Position numbers and translations under genes: made by a program. From DASSKK01 sp035690495 (GTDB lineage Bacteria; Actinomycetota; Actinomycetes; Propionibacteriales; Nocardioidaceae), in the NCBI GenBank assembly GCA_035690495.1, contig DASSKK010000083.1:1-60945 (forward strand): DNA of 60,945 bases, given 5' to 3'. The notes under the pieces are model-generated. The model saw only the letters and a list, made by a program, of their open reading frames with translations, did no database searches and was not told the origin of the DNA. Within the stretch, counting starts at the first letter, position 1. Every line of letters begins with the position of its first letter. Shown piece by piece: positions 42,459-51,594 of the stretch.

Positions 42459-43399
42459 GGTCCTCCTCTGTTTCCCTCGAGTGTGCCGCCTCGCCGCGCC
42501 CACACGGCATCGACCTCGGCCGGGTCCGGAGGCGCACCGACATCGGTTGTCGTGACCAGCGCCGTCCGAGCCACGAGATGTCCGAGGGCAAGGCGTTGCG
42601 CCGCCTGTCCTCCGCGGAGGTAGCCCGCGAGCCAACCTGCCGCGAACGCGTCTCCGGCGCCGACAGCCTCGACGACCGCGCACGCAAGCCCTGGCACCGT
42701 GACCGCAGGCCATCCCTCGGAGAGCTCGGTCGCACCCCGCGGCCCGTCCTTGACGACGAGAAAGCGGGGATGGGGCAGAACCTCCCGAAGCTGCGAGGGA
42801 AGTCGGGAATCCCACAGCGCCTGCGCCTCGTCCAGCCCGACGAAGACCACGTCTGCCGCATTCGCCAGCTCAGCGAGCCGACGTGCGGCCGACGCAGTGT
42901 CACGCCACAGTGCAGGACGCAGGTTGACGTCGAAACTGACCGAGCACTCCTCACCCAGCGCCCGATCCTGCACCAGGGAGGTCATCAGATCGTCGCAGCG
43001 GGTCGACAGCGCTGGAGTCACACCCGAGAGGTGCATCACACGAGCGTGCCCGGCACGAAGCCGCGGGACGTCCGCGGTGGAGAGATATGACGCAGCCGAC
43101 GAGTCGCGGTAGTAGGTGACGCGCGTGCCGGTGGTGGCCACGTCCTTCACCATCAGACCGGTGCGGTGCTCGGCGTCGTACTCCACCATGGACACATCGA
43201 TGCCCTGTGCCGACAGGGCCGACACCAACCGGCGCCCGAGCGCGTCGTCGCCGACCCGACTCGCCCACGTGACGCGATGCCCGAGGCCGGCCAGGTTCGC
43301 GGCGACGTTGGACTCGCCACCCGCCGGCGCCAGCCGCACGGGACCAGTGCCCGCAAGATCCTGACCAGTGGGAGAGACCGCCATCATGGTCTCCCCCAC
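42455..43399 (-). CDS. kdgK: PfkB-family 2-keto-3-deoxygluconate/galactonate kinase
   Basis: A sugar kinase of about 314 residues: APAGGESNVAANLAGLG (substrate loop), SFDVNLRPALW, LVVKDGPRGA and the catalytic VEAVGAGDAFAAGWLAG. It phosphorylates the keto-deoxy acid for the aldolase. The start is uncertain. AAGGAGG (43422-43416) points to a start near 43405 (CTG, 10 bases away) or GTG 43399 (16 bases). ATG 43603 would overlap the upstream gene by 75 bases and is rejected. A TTGGAC box at 43465-43460 supports a promoter just upstream. Confidence 0.82.
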   Translation of the reverse strand: MGETMMAVSPTGQDLAGTGPVRLAPAGGESNVAANLAGLGHRVTWASRVGDDALGRRLVSALSAQGIDVSMVEYDAEHRTGLMVKDVATTGTRVTYYRDSSAASYLSTADVPRLRAGHARVMHLSGVTPALSTRCDDLMTSLVQDRALGEECSVSFDVNLRPALWRDTASAARRLAELANAADVVFVGLDEAQALWDSRLPSQLREVLPHPRFLVVKDGPRGATELSEGWPAVTVPGLACAVVEAVGAGDAFAAGWLAGYLRGGQAAQRLALGHLVARTALVTTTDVGAPPDPAEVDAVWARRGGTLEGNRGGP

Positions 43400-43527
43400 G
43401 CACAGGACTGGGGATCCTCCTTGCGCGGCCTCGGGCGCATCGGCCAACAGACTTGCCTCGTCCAATCGGAGTGTGGAGACGTTCCCGGAAACCCTAGCGG
43501 CTGAGCGGGGCCAGTCGGCCCGTCCGC

Positions 43528-44202
43528 TCACGGAGTCGCGGGCAGCGGGCCGAGCACCTCGAACGCCGAAAGGTACGGCGTGAGGTCGCCGCGCGTGGTC
43601 CACGACCGGAGCTGGTCGGCGGAGCGGCGGGAGACCAGCGCACGCGCGAGGTCGAACTCGCTTGCCTCGACGACCGCCACTGCCTCACCCGGCTCGCCCG
43701 CCGAGCACCACTGCCACGTGTCGGCGACCAGGGCGATCGGCGGCAGCCCGTCGAGCCGGCTGGCGAACCGGGCGAGCATCCGGTCGCGCACCATCCGCGG
43801 GCCCTCGGTGTCCTGACCGCCAGGGACGTTCAAGGCGTCTCGCAGATCCTGCTCGTGGATGACCAGATCGGCCAGTGGACGAGTGGTGTGGGCGTGCATC
43901 CACTCCTGCAACGGCTCGGCCAGCCCCGCCCACTCCGCCAGCAGCTCGCCGACCGACGTACCTGCGCGTGCGTCCACTTGCGCCTGCGTCCAGGCACGGT
44001 GGTGGTCGTCGGGCTCGTTGCCTGCGAGCACGTCGGCGTCCAGCCCCACCATGTGCGCGAGCAGGTCGCGCACCGTCCACGCCGGACAAGACGGGACTCG
44101 GGTGGCGGCAGCGGAGTCGTCGATGTCGTGGAGCAGGTCAGTCACACGGAGGTACGCGGCGCGCCACTCCGCCACCGCGCGCGTCGGCCCCTCGTCGCTC
44201 AT
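43528..44202 (-). CDS. maleylpyruvate isomerase-type mycothiol-dependent enzyme
   Basis: A 224-residue DinB/MDMPI-like protein: PSCPAWTVRDLLAHMVG (metal-binding His), HEQDLRDALN (second metal motif) and a C-terminal half of the usual type. These use mycothiol, the actinobacterial thiol, in isomerisations or detoxification; the substrate is not defined. Start MSDEGPTRA at 44202 is preferred over an ATG 12 bases upstream. Confidence 0.8.
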   Translation of the reverse strand: MSDEGPTRAVAEWRAAYLRVTDLLHDIDDSAAATRVPSCPAWTVRDLLAHMVGLDADVLAGNEPDDHHRAWTQAQVDARAGTSVGELLAEWAGLAEPLQEWMHAHTTRPLADLVIHEQDLRDALNVPGGQDTEGPRMVRDRMLARFASRLDGLPPIALVADTWQWCSAGEPGEAVAVVEASEFDLARALVSRRSADQLRSWTTRGDLTPYLSAFEVLGPLPATP

Positions 44203-44336
44203 GGCGCCAAGCATGCCAGGAGTGCATCGTGGCAGCTCTCAACCGCGGAAGCCACCAGGCAGCCCGCGGCGCCGTCTCCGAGGGAGGCGAACCATCCGAC
44301 CGTCACGGCGCGGGCGTCTGTGCTCCCCATGGCGAT

Positions 44337-44376
44337 CTGCCGCTCCCCATGGGCCGTGACCCGTGGGGAGCGGCAG
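44337..44376 (-). terminator. hairpin downstream of glnE
   Basis: CTGCCGCTCCCCA (44337-44349) and its exact complement (44364-44376) form a 13-bp stem around a 14-base loop that can pair further (GGG/CCC). It lies 34 bases beyond the glnE stop codon. A U-tract is absent on the minus strand, as is common in high-GC bacteria. Confidence 0.6.
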
Positions 44377-44409
44377 TTTCCCATGGTGCCCTGGTAAACC
44401 GCAGCCGGA

Positions 44410-47400
44410 TCAGCCCCAGAAGAGGCGCTCGACAACCTGGCGGGCGCGGCGGGTCACCTTCAGGTAGTCGTTGGCGAGCGCGTCGGACTCGCCGGGCGGG
44501 TAGCCGCGGATGTGCGCGACCGCCGCCCGCTCTCGGATGTCGCGCGGCAGCGAGTCGGACGGCTTGCCGCGCACCTGCACGATCGCGTTGCGCAGACCGC
44601 TGGCGATCCGCCAGGCCGCCGACAGCGCATGGGCATCCGACTCCGACAGCAGCGAGGCGTCGACTGCAGCCTCGAGCGCGTCGAGCGTCTTCGCCGTTCG
44701 CAGCGCCGGCACCGATCCGGCGTACTGCATCTGCAGCAGCTGGATCGTCCACTCCACGTCGGCGAGCCCGCCGCGGCCGAGCTTGAGGTGGGTGGCCGGG
44801 TCGGCTCCGCGGGGCAGCCGCTCGTCGTCGACGCGCGCCTTGATCCGCCGGATCTCGCGTACGTCGTCCGCGGTGATCCCGCCCTCCCGGTAGCGGATCG
44901 GGTCGATGAGCCCGGTGAACGCCGCACACAGGTCGGCGTCCCCGATCCGCGCCGAGGCACGCAGCAGCGCCTGCGACTCCCACATCGCCGACCACTTCGC
45001 GTAGTAGCCGGCGTAGGAGTCCAGCGACCGGACCAGCGGGCCCTGCTTGCCCTCCGGGCGCAGGTCGGCGTCGATGTCGAGGGCGGGGTCCGTGCCGGGT
45101 ACGGCGAGCAGCCTGCGCAGCTCGTTGGCCACGTCCTTCGCGCATCGCGACGCGTCCTCGGCGTCGGCGTCCGGCAGGGGGTCGTGCACGAACATCACGT
45201 CGGCATCGGAGCCGAAGCTCAGCTCGCAACCGCCGAACCGACCCATCGCCACGACGGCCATCCGGGTCGGGAGCGGCCCTCGGCGCTCGGCCTCGATGGC
45301 CGCCACGGCGACGGCGAGGGCGGCCCGGACCGTGGCGGTGGCGATATCGGACAACGCATAGCCGACGTGCTCGACGTCGAGACCGTCGAGGAGGTCTGCG
45401 ACCGAGACCCGGAACAGCTCGCGGCGCCGGACGGCCCGCACCGCGGTGATCGCCTGCACCGGGTCGTCTTGGCGCAGCCCCGCCGCCGTCATCTCCTTGG
45501 TGAGTGCGTCGAGTCCGAGCGGCTCGAGACCCTCGTCGGAGGCGAGCATCTTCACCCCCTCGGGTGCGCGCTGCAGCAGGTCGGTGGCGTACCTGCTGGA
45601 CGCGAGCACGGTGGCCAGACGCTGGGCGACCTGGCCCTCGTCGCGCAGTGTCTGCAGGTACCAGTGCGTCGAGCCCAGCGACTCGGAGACCTTGCGGAAG
45701 CCGAGCAGACCGGCGTCCGGGTTCGGTGCGTCGGCGAACCAGCCCAGCATCGCCGGGAGGAGGGTGCGCTGGATGTTCGCGCTCCGGGTCACCCCGCTGG
45801 TGAGCGCCTCCAGGTGCCGCAGCGCCGCCTTGGGGTCCTCGTAGCCCAGTGCCGACAAGCGGTCCTCGGCGGCCTCGAGACTGAGCCGCGCCTCGCCACC
45901 AGGCAGCTTGGCCACCGCGGCCAGCAGCGGGCGGAAGAACAGCTTCTCGTGCAGCCGGCGCACCTCGCGGCTGTGCGTGCGCCAGTGCCGGTCCAGCTCG
46001 CGGACCGGCTCGGCCATGAACCCCATGGCCCGTCCGAGCCGGCGCAGCGAGTCCTCGTCGGTGGGCAGCACGTGCACCCGGCGCAGCTGGGCCAGCTGCA
46101 TCCGGTGCTCGAGGGTGCGCAGGAAGCGGTACGCCGCGTCCAGCGCAGCGCCGTCCTCGCGCCCGACGTACCCCCCTCGGGTCAGTTGCGCGAGCGCGCT
46201 CAGCGTCGCGGGGTCCCGGATCGACTCGTCGGCGCGCCCGTGGACCAGCTGCAGCAGCTGGACGGCGAACTCCACGTCGCGCAACCCCCCGGCCCCGAGC
46301 TTGATCTGCCGGCCCGCGTGTGCGGCCGGGATGTGCTCGAGGACACGGGCGCGCATCGCCTGCACGCCCGTCACGAAACCGTCCCGCTCGGCGGCCGACC
46401 ACACGAGCGGGCCGATCCGGTCCTGGTAGGCACGCCCGAGCGCGAGGTCGCCGGCGACCGGCCGGGCCTTGAGCAGCGCCTGGAACTCCCAGGTGCTGGC
46501 CCACTTGCGGTAGTAGCCCTCGTGGCTGTCCAGGGTGCGCACCAGGGGCCCCGACCTGCCCTCGGGACGCAGCGCGGCGTCGACCGGCCAGATCGTCCCC
46601 TCGGCGGTGTGGTCGGAGCAGATCTTGATCAGGTTGGACGCGAGCAGCGTCGCGACCCGGATCGCCTCGTGCTCGTCGACGCCGTCGGTGGCGGAGCCGT
46701 CGCCGCGACGCGCCGGCTCGGCGACGAAGATCACGTCGACGTCGCTGACGTAGTTCAGCTCGTGGCCGCCGCACTTGCCCATGGCGATCACCGCCAGCCG
46801 CGTGCAGAGGGCCTTCTCCCCCACCCGGGCACGAGCGATCGCCAGCGCGGCCTCGAGTGTTCCCGCGGCGAGGTCGGACAGTTCCGCGGCCACGTCGTCG
46901 ACCCCGACGCCGTGCACCAGGTCCCGGGCGGCCAGCCGCACCAGCAGCCGGCGGTACTCCACCCGCAGCGCGTCCACCGCCTGCTCGTCGGGCAGTTCCG
47001 CGACGGGCTGCGATGCCGCCGGATCGGCGCCGACCGCACGCAGCAGGTCGGCGCGTACGGCGAAGGCGGCGCTCCTCGTCGTAGCCAACGACGGGTCGCG
47101 CAGGTCCCGCCACTGCTCCGGATGGCGCAGCAGATGGTCGCCGAGCGCGACGCTGGCGCCGAGCACCGACAGCATCCGCATCGCGGTGTCCTCGTCCTCG
47201 ACGAGCGTGTCGAGAAGCTCGTTGGGGACGTCGACGGCATCGGCGAGGTCGGCCAGGTAGGAGATCGCCTGGTCGGGGTCGGCGGCCGCGGCGATCAGCG
47301 GCAGCAGCCGCCCGCCGGCGTCGCCGAGCCGCGCCAGCGCCGGCTCGGAGCGGTCGGGGTCCCGGAACCCGAGCCGGGCCAGCCGGCCGGTGAGGCTCGC

Positions 47401-47418
47401 GCGCCGGGTGTCCTTCAC
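44410..47418 (-). CDS. glnE: bifunctional glutamine synthetase adenylyltransferase/deadenylase
   Basis: A 1002-residue two-domain protein. Each half has a nucleotidyltransferase core: MGKCGGHELNYVSDVDVIF (about residue 215) in the deadenylylating half and MGRFGGCELSFGSDADVMF (about 725) in the adenylylating half. It switches glutamine synthetase off and on by adding or removing AMP. GTG 47418 is used because it overlaps the amidotransferase stop (GTGA); an ATG 21 bases upstream would extend that overlap. The target gene glnA2 lies two genes upstream. Confidence 0.95.
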   Translation of the reverse strand: MKDTRRASLTGRLARLGFRDPDRSEPALARLGDAGGRLLPLIAAAADPDQAISYLADLADAVDVPNELLDTLVEDEDTAMRMLSVLGASVALGDHLLRHPEQWRDLRDPSLATTRSAAFAVRADLLRAVGADPAASQPVAELPDEQAVDALRVEYRRLLVRLAARDLVHGVGVDDVAAELSDLAAGTLEAALAIARARVGEKALCTRLAVIAMGKCGGHELNYVSDVDVIFVAEPARRGDGSATDGVDEHEAIRVATLLASNLIKICSDHTAEGTIWPVDAALRPEGRSGPLVRTLDSHEGYYRKWASTWEFQALLKARPVAGDLALGRAYQDRIGPLVWSAAERDGFVTGVQAMRARVLEHIPAAHAGRQIKLGAGGLRDVEFAVQLLQLVHGRADESIRDPATLSALAQLTRGGYVGREDGAALDAAYRFLRTLEHRMQLAQLRRVHVLPTDEDSLRRLGRAMGFMAEPVRELDRHWRTHSREVRRLHEKLFFRPLLAAVAKLPGGEARLSLEAAEDRLSALGYEDPKAALRHLEALTSGVTRSANIQRTLLPAMLGWFADAPNPDAGLLGFRKVSESLGSTHWYLQTLRDEGQVAQRLATVLASSRYATDLLQRAPEGVKMLASDEGLEPLGLDALTKEMTAAGLRQDDPVQAITAVRAVRRRELFRVSVADLLDGLDVEHVGYALSDIATATVRAALAVAVAAIEAERRGPLPTRMAVVAMGRFGGCELSFGSDADVMFVHDPLPDADAEDASRCAKDVANELRRLLAVPGTDPALDIDADLRPEGKQGPLVRSLDSYAGYYAKWSAMWESQALLRASARIGDADLCAAFTGLIDPIRYREGGITADDVREIRRIKARVDDERLPRGADPATHLKLGRGGLADVEWTIQLLQMQYAGSVPALRTAKTLDALEAAVDASLLSESDAHALSAAWRIASGLRNAIVQVRGKPSDSLPRDIRERAAVAHIRGYPPGESDALANDYLKVTRRARQVVERLFWG

Positions 47419-48164
47419 GTCCGCACGGGCCCCTTGCACACGGTCAGGAACCGGTTGGCGAGCACCCGCCAGGTGCTGCGCATCTCGGCACGGGCGGCGG
47501 CCACCTGCGCGAGGTAGCGGTCGAGGTCCACGCCCTGCTCACGGGCGTGGTCGCGGTCGTTGTCCGCCCATCGGCCGATGATGTCCGGGCCGGCCTCGGG
47601 ATGCCACTGCACCCCCCACACCCGGGAGGCGAAACGGGCGGCCTGCAGCTCGCCCTCGGGCGTGCGGGCCAGGGTATCGGTCCCCGGCGGCGCCTCGACC
47701 ACGATATCGTTGTTCCACTGCACGGCCCGGGTGCGTCGGGCAGCGCCCGCGGCGGCCTGGGCAAGCGGGGCGAACAGCTCGTCCTGCGTGGCCTGCTCGG
47801 TCCAGCCGACGTCGAGCACGCCGAGCTGCTGGCCGCGCGGGTTGACACCGACGGTCCCGCCGAGTGCCACCGCGACGAGCTGGTGCCCCAGGCAGATCCC
47901 CAGCGTCGCGATGCCGTCCTCGGCCGCCGCGACGATCAGCCTCTTCACCTCTGTCAGCCACGGGTACGTCGCGTCGTCGTTGGCGCCCATCTCCCCGCCG
48001 AGCACGACCAGTCCTGCGTTGTCGCCCAGGCCGGCGGGCAGCGCGTCACCGGCGTACGGACGACGTACCTCCAGCTCGGCGCCCGCATCGGAGAGCCACT
48101 CGCCCATCCAACCGGGCGGGCACTGGGCCTCGTGCTCGATGACCAGCAAGGGCTGCATGCGCAC
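47415..48164 (-). CDS. class I glutamine amidotransferase-like protein
   Basis: A 249-residue GATase domain: LGICLGHQLVA with the Cys nucleophile and GVQWHPEAG with the catalytic His. It resembles free-standing actinobacterial GMP-synthase-like amidotransferases found beside glnA2-glnE; some relatives cleave gamma-glutamyl polyamines. The acceptor is unknown. The gene overlaps glnE by four bases. ATG 48158 is an alternative start. Confidence 0.85.
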   Translation of the reverse strand: MRMQPLLVIEHEAQCPPGWMGEWLSDAGAELEVRRPYAGDALPAGLGDNAGLVVLGGEMGANDDATYPWLTEVKRLIVAAAEDGIATLGICLGHQLVAVALGGTVGVNPRGQQLGVLDVGWTEQATQDELFAPLAQAAAGAARRTRAVQWNNDIVVEAPPGTDTLARTPEGELQAARFASRVWGVQWHPEAGPDIIGRWADNDRDHAREQGVDLDRYLAQVAAARAEMRSTWRVLANRFLTVCKGPVRT

Positions 48165-48169
48165 AACCT

Positions 48170-48239
48170 ACCCACCCCGATTCGTCCGCGTCCGTCCCGC
48201 GTGAAACGGACGCACTTTCGCGGACGAATCGGGGTGGGT
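48170..48239 (-). terminator. long hairpin between glnA2 and the amidotransferase gene
   Basis: Perfect 21-base arms (48170-48190 and 48219-48239) enclose a 28-base loop with an inner GTCCGT/ACGGAC stem. The right arm ends on the first base of the glnA2 stop codon, and only 5 bases separate the left arm from the next start codon. It would terminate or attenuate transcription from glnA2 into the amidotransferase and glnE genes, or act as an mRNA-stabilising stem. Confidence 0.75.
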
Positions 48240-49576
48240 CAGAGCACCGGCAGCATCATGTCCCGCTCGTAGGCCGAGACCTGGACGCGGTACTCCTCCC
48301 ACTCGGAGCGCTTGTTGCGCAAGAAGAAGTCGAACACGTGCTCCCCGAGCGTCTCGGCGAGCAGCTCGCTGTTCTCCGCCACGGCGATCGCCTCGTTGAG
48401 GCTCTTCGGCAGCGGGTCGATGCCCAGCGACTTGCGCTCGCGCTCGTTCAGCGACCACACGTCGTCCTCGGCCTCGGGGGGCAGGTCGTAGTCCTCCTCG
48501 ATCCCCTTCATCCCGGCGCCGAGGATCACCGCGAACGCCAGGTAGGGGTTGGCCGCGGAGTCCACCGTGCGCAGCTCGATGCGGGTCGACTGGCCCTTGT
48601 TCGGCTTGTACATCGGCACCCGGATCATCGCCGAGCGGTTGTTGTGCCCCCAGCAGATGTACGACGGAGCCTCTCCCCCGCCCATCAGCCGCTTGTAGGA
48701 GTTCACCCACTGGTTGGTGACCACCGAGACCTCGGAGGCGTGCCGCAGCACCCCGGCGATGAAGCGGCGGCCGGTCTTGGAGAGCTGGTACTCCGCACCC
48801 GCCTCGAAGAACGCGTTCCGGTCGCCCTCGAACAGGGACACGTGCGTGTGCATCGCCGAGCCGGGGTGGGTGGTGAACGGCTTGGGCATGAAGGTCGCCC
48901 ATACCCCTTGCGACAACGCCACCTCGCGCACCACCGTGCGGAAGGTCATCACGTTGTCGGCGGTGGACAGCGCGTCGGCGTAGCGCAGGTCGATCTCCTG
49001 CTGGCCCGGGCCGCCCTCGTGGTGGCTGAACTCCACGGAGATGCCCATCGCCTCGAGCATCGTGATCGCCTCGCGGCGGAAGTCCGAGCCGGCGCTCTGC
49101 GCGGTGTGGTCGAAGTACCCGCTGCGGTCCACCGGAACCGGGTCGCCGCCCGGGGTCGGGTTGTCCTTGAACAGGTAGAACTCGATCTCGGGGTGGGTGT
49201 AGAAGGTGAAGCCGCTCTCGGCGGCGCGCGACAGGGTGCGCTTGAGCACGTACCTCGGGTCGGCGTACGACGGGCTTCCGTCCGGCATCACGATGTCGCA
49301 GAACATCCGCGCCGTGCTCGGCCCCTCGCCGCGCCAGGGCAGGATCTGGAACGTGGTCGGGTCGGGCTTGGCCAGCATGTCCGCCTCGTAGACGCGGGCG
49401 AACCCCTCGATCGCCGACCCGTCGAACCCGATCCCCTCCGCGAATGCGCCCTCGAGCTCGGCCGGCGCGATCGCCACCGACTTCAACGATCCGAGCACGT
49501 CGGTGAACCACAGCCGCACGAACCGTACGTCGCGCTCCTCGAGCGCCCGCAGCACGAAGTCTTCCTGCTTGCCCAT
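48239..49576 (-). CDS. glnA2: glutamine synthetase type I, GlnA2-like
   Basis: A 445-residue enzyme of the glutamate-ammonia ligase family: GIGFDGSAIEGFARVYEADM, EIEFYLF, GPGQQEIDLRYADAL, HVSLFEGD, NRSAMIRVP and ELRTVDSAANPYLAF, with the N-terminal WFTDVLGS. The length and the downstream glnE match actinobacterial GlnA2. It retains YDLPPE at about residue 390, where adenylylation occurs in the beta-type enzymes. Met 49576 is the start; the longer frame belongs to the divergent promoter region. Confidence 0.93.
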   Translation of the reverse strand: MGKQEDFVLRALEERDVRFVRLWFTDVLGSLKSVAIAPAELEGAFAEGIGFDGSAIEGFARVYEADMLAKPDPTTFQILPWRGEGPSTARMFCDIVMPDGSPSYADPRYVLKRTLSRAAESGFTFYTHPEIEFYLFKDNPTPGGDPVPVDRSGYFDHTAQSAGSDFRREAITMLEAMGISVEFSHHEGGPGQQEIDLRYADALSTADNVMTFRTVVREVALSQGVWATFMPKPFTTHPGSAMHTHVSLFEGDRNAFFEAGAEYQLSKTGRRFIAGVLRHASEVSVVTNQWVNSYKRLMGGGEAPSYICWGHNNRSAMIRVPMYKPNKGQSTRIELRTVDSAANPYLAFAVILGAGMKGIEEDYDLPPEAEDDVWSLNERERKSLGIDPLPKSLNEAIAVAENSELLAETLGEHVFDFFLRNKRSEWEEYRVQVSAYERDMMLPVL

Positions 49577-49633
49577 GCGCTCAGTGTGCCGGTCGGATGT
49601 TTCGCCGCTGTTAACGGCAATAGGCTGAGTGCC
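49577..49633. promoter_or_regulatory. divergent glnA2-nadE promoter interval
   Basis: Only 57 bases separate the two divergent start codons. TAGGCT at 49621-49626 lies 7 bases before the nadE GTG and could be a -10 box giving a leaderless transcript. No clear -35 or GlnR-type site was recognised. Confidence 0.35.
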
Positions 49634-51406
49634 GTGCCGCAGCTTCGCATCGCCCTCGCGCAGGTCGACCCCACCGTAGGAGACCTCGCGGGCAACGCAC
49701 GGCTCGTGCGCGAGTGGGCGCGCAAGGCCCTCGACGAGGGCGCGCACCTGGCGGCGTTCCCGGAGATGATGCTCACCGGCTACCCGATCGAGGACCTGGC
49801 GTTCCGGGAGTCGTTCGTGGACGCGTCGCGGTCCACGCTAGAGGCAGTCGCCGCCGAACTGGCCGACGACGGGCTCGGCGAGCTGGTCGTGGTGGTCGGC
49901 TACCTCGGCAAGGCGCTGGAGTCGGCGGACCGGCTCGGGGTACCCAAGGGCGCGCCCCAGAACTGCGCGGCGGTGCTGCACCGGGGCACGGTGGTCACCC
50001 GCTACTCGAAGCACCACCTGCCGAACTACGGAGTGTTCGACGAGGCCCGCTACTTCGTGCCCGGCGACACTGTGGAGGTGGTCAGGGTCGGCGGTGTCGA
50101 CGTCGCGGTGTGCATCTGCGAGGACCTCTGGCAGGACGGCCCGTCGGCCGCCGCGAAGGCCGCCGAGGCAGGGTTGCTGCTGGTGGTGAACGGGTCCCCG
50201 TTCGAGGCTGCCAAGGACGACGTCCGTCTCGACCTCTGCTCGCGGCGTGCCGTCGAGGCCGGCTGCGCACTGGCCTACGTGAACATGGTCGGCGGGCAGG
50301 ACGAGCTGGTCTTCGACGGCGACTCGCTGGTGGTGGACGCGCAGGGTGCGACGCTGGCGCGGGCCGGCCAGTTCCACGAGGAGCTGCTGGTCGTCGACCT
50401 GGACCTGCCGGCCGCGGCAGCACAACAGCCCGGCCGCGAAGAGTCGTTCGCCGGGTTGCACGTGCACCACACCACGCTGGTCGCCGAGCCGTTCCCGTCG
50501 TACGACGTCCTGGCGGGCCGCTGCGAGCCGCGGCTGGACGACCTCGGCGAGATGTACCACGCGGTGGTCACCGGGCTGCGCGACTACGTGCGCAAGAACG
50601 GCTTCTCCTCGGTGCTGCTCGGGATGTCCGGCGGGATCGACTCGTCGCTGACCGCGGCGATCGCCTGCGACGCGATCGGCGCGGAGAACGTGTACGGCGT
50701 CTCCAACCCGAGCGAGTTCTCCTCGGAGGGGTCCCGGACTGACGCAGCCGACCAGGCACGGCGTACCGGACTGAACCTGACCACGGTGCCGATCGCGCCG
50801 ATCGTGGACGCCTACCAGGACGCGCTGAAGCTCGACGGTCTGGCGCTGGAGAACCTGCAGGCCCGGATCCGCGCGGTGATCTGGATGGGGCTGTCCAACC
50901 AGCACGGACACCTCGTGCTCGCCTGCGGCAACAAGTCCGAGCTCGCGGTCGGCTACTCGACGATCTACGGCGACGCGGTCGGCGGGTTCGCGCCGATCAA
51001 GGACCTCTGGAAGACCCAGGTCTGGCAGCTGGCCAGGTGGCGCAACGAGCAGTCCGAGGCGCGGGGCGAGGTGCCGCCGATCCCACCTGGCACCATCACC
51101 AAGGAGCCGTCCGCCGAGCTCAGCCCCGGCCAGCGCGACTCGGACACACTTCCCGACTACCACCTGCTCGACGACGTGCTCGACGACTACATCGAGCGCG
51201 ACCGCGGTTCAGCCGGTCTGGTGAAGGACGGCTTCGACGTCGACCTGGTGGAGAAGGTGCTGCGGATGGTGGACCGCGCGGAGTACAAGCGGCGCCAGTA
51301 CCCTCCCGGCCCGAAGATCGGGGTGCGGAACTTCGGCCGGGACAGGCGGCTGCCCATCACCAGCGCCTGGCGCGAGCAGGCTCCGGACTCCGCCGACGAT
51401 GCGTGA
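49634..51406 (+). CDS. nadE: glutamine-dependent NAD+ synthetase
   Basis: A 590-residue two-domain enzyme. The nitrilase-type glutaminase domain has Glu in FPEMMLTGYP, Lys in YSKHHLPNYGVFDEARYF and Cys in CICEDLW. The synthetase domain has LGMSGGIDSSLTA (ATP PP-loop) and ACGNKSELAVGYSTIYGD. It makes NAD from deamido-NAD, using glutamine nitrogen. GTG 49634 is the start; the long upstream frame overlaps glnA2 antisense and is not coding. Confidence 0.95.
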   Translation: MPQLRIALAQVDPTVGDLAGNARLVREWARKALDEGAHLAAFPEMMLTGYPIEDLAFRESFVDASRSTLEAVAAELADDGLGELVVVVGYLGKALESADRLGVPKGAPQNCAAVLHRGTVVTRYSKHHLPNYGVFDEARYFVPGDTVEVVRVGGVDVAVCICEDLWQDGPSAAAKAAEAGLLLVVNGSPFEAAKDDVRLDLCSRRAVEAGCALAYVNMVGGQDELVFDGDSLVVDAQGATLARAGQFHEELLVVDLDLPAAAAQQPGREESFAGLHVHHTTLVAEPFPSYDVLAGRCEPRLDDLGEMYHAVVTGLRDYVRKNGFSSVLLGMSGGIDSSLTAAIACDAIGAENVYGVSNPSEFSSEGSRTDAADQARRTGLNLTTVPIAPIVDAYQDALKLDGLALENLQARIRAVIWMGLSNQHGHLVLACGNKSELAVGYSTIYGDAVGGFAPIKDLWKTQVWQLARWRNEQSEARGEVPPIPPGTITKEPSAELSPGQRDSDTLPDYHLLDDVLDDYIERDRGSAGLVKDGFDVDLVEKVLRMVDRAEYKRRQYPPGPKIGVRNFGRDRRLPITSAWREQAPDSADDA

Positions 51407-51421
51407 GCCGCCCGAGCGCAC

Positions 51422-51451
51422 GTCACAACGGTTCATCTGAACCGTTGTGAC
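51422..51451 (+). terminator. nadE terminator hairpin
   Basis: GTCACAACGGTTCA, two bases, then its exact complement: a 14-bp stem with a 2-base loop, 16 bases after the nadE stop. A related half-copy (ACGTCACAAGGGTTCACGT) follows at 51471-51489, about 20 bases further on, suggesting duplication. Confidence 0.75.
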
Positions 51452-51594
51452 ATCAAGATCAGCCTGCCCGACGTCACAAGGGTTCACGTGCACGGCTTTG
51501 TCTTCGCCGGTGGGCGTGACCGGCGCCACAGCCGCTCCTGCCGGTTCGGGGCTAGCCTGAGGTTCTGGTTTCTGGGACCTGGCAGGAGGAGCAC

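Noticed and set aside
44512..47517. A 1001-codon open frame on the plus strand
   Set aside because: It is antisense to glnE; its composition (Arg/Gly/Val-rich, no domain) is that of a high-GC shadow frame.
48338..49633. A long N-terminal extension of the NAD synthetase frame
   Set aside because: It runs antisense through glnA2; the nitrilase domain starts at GTG 49634.
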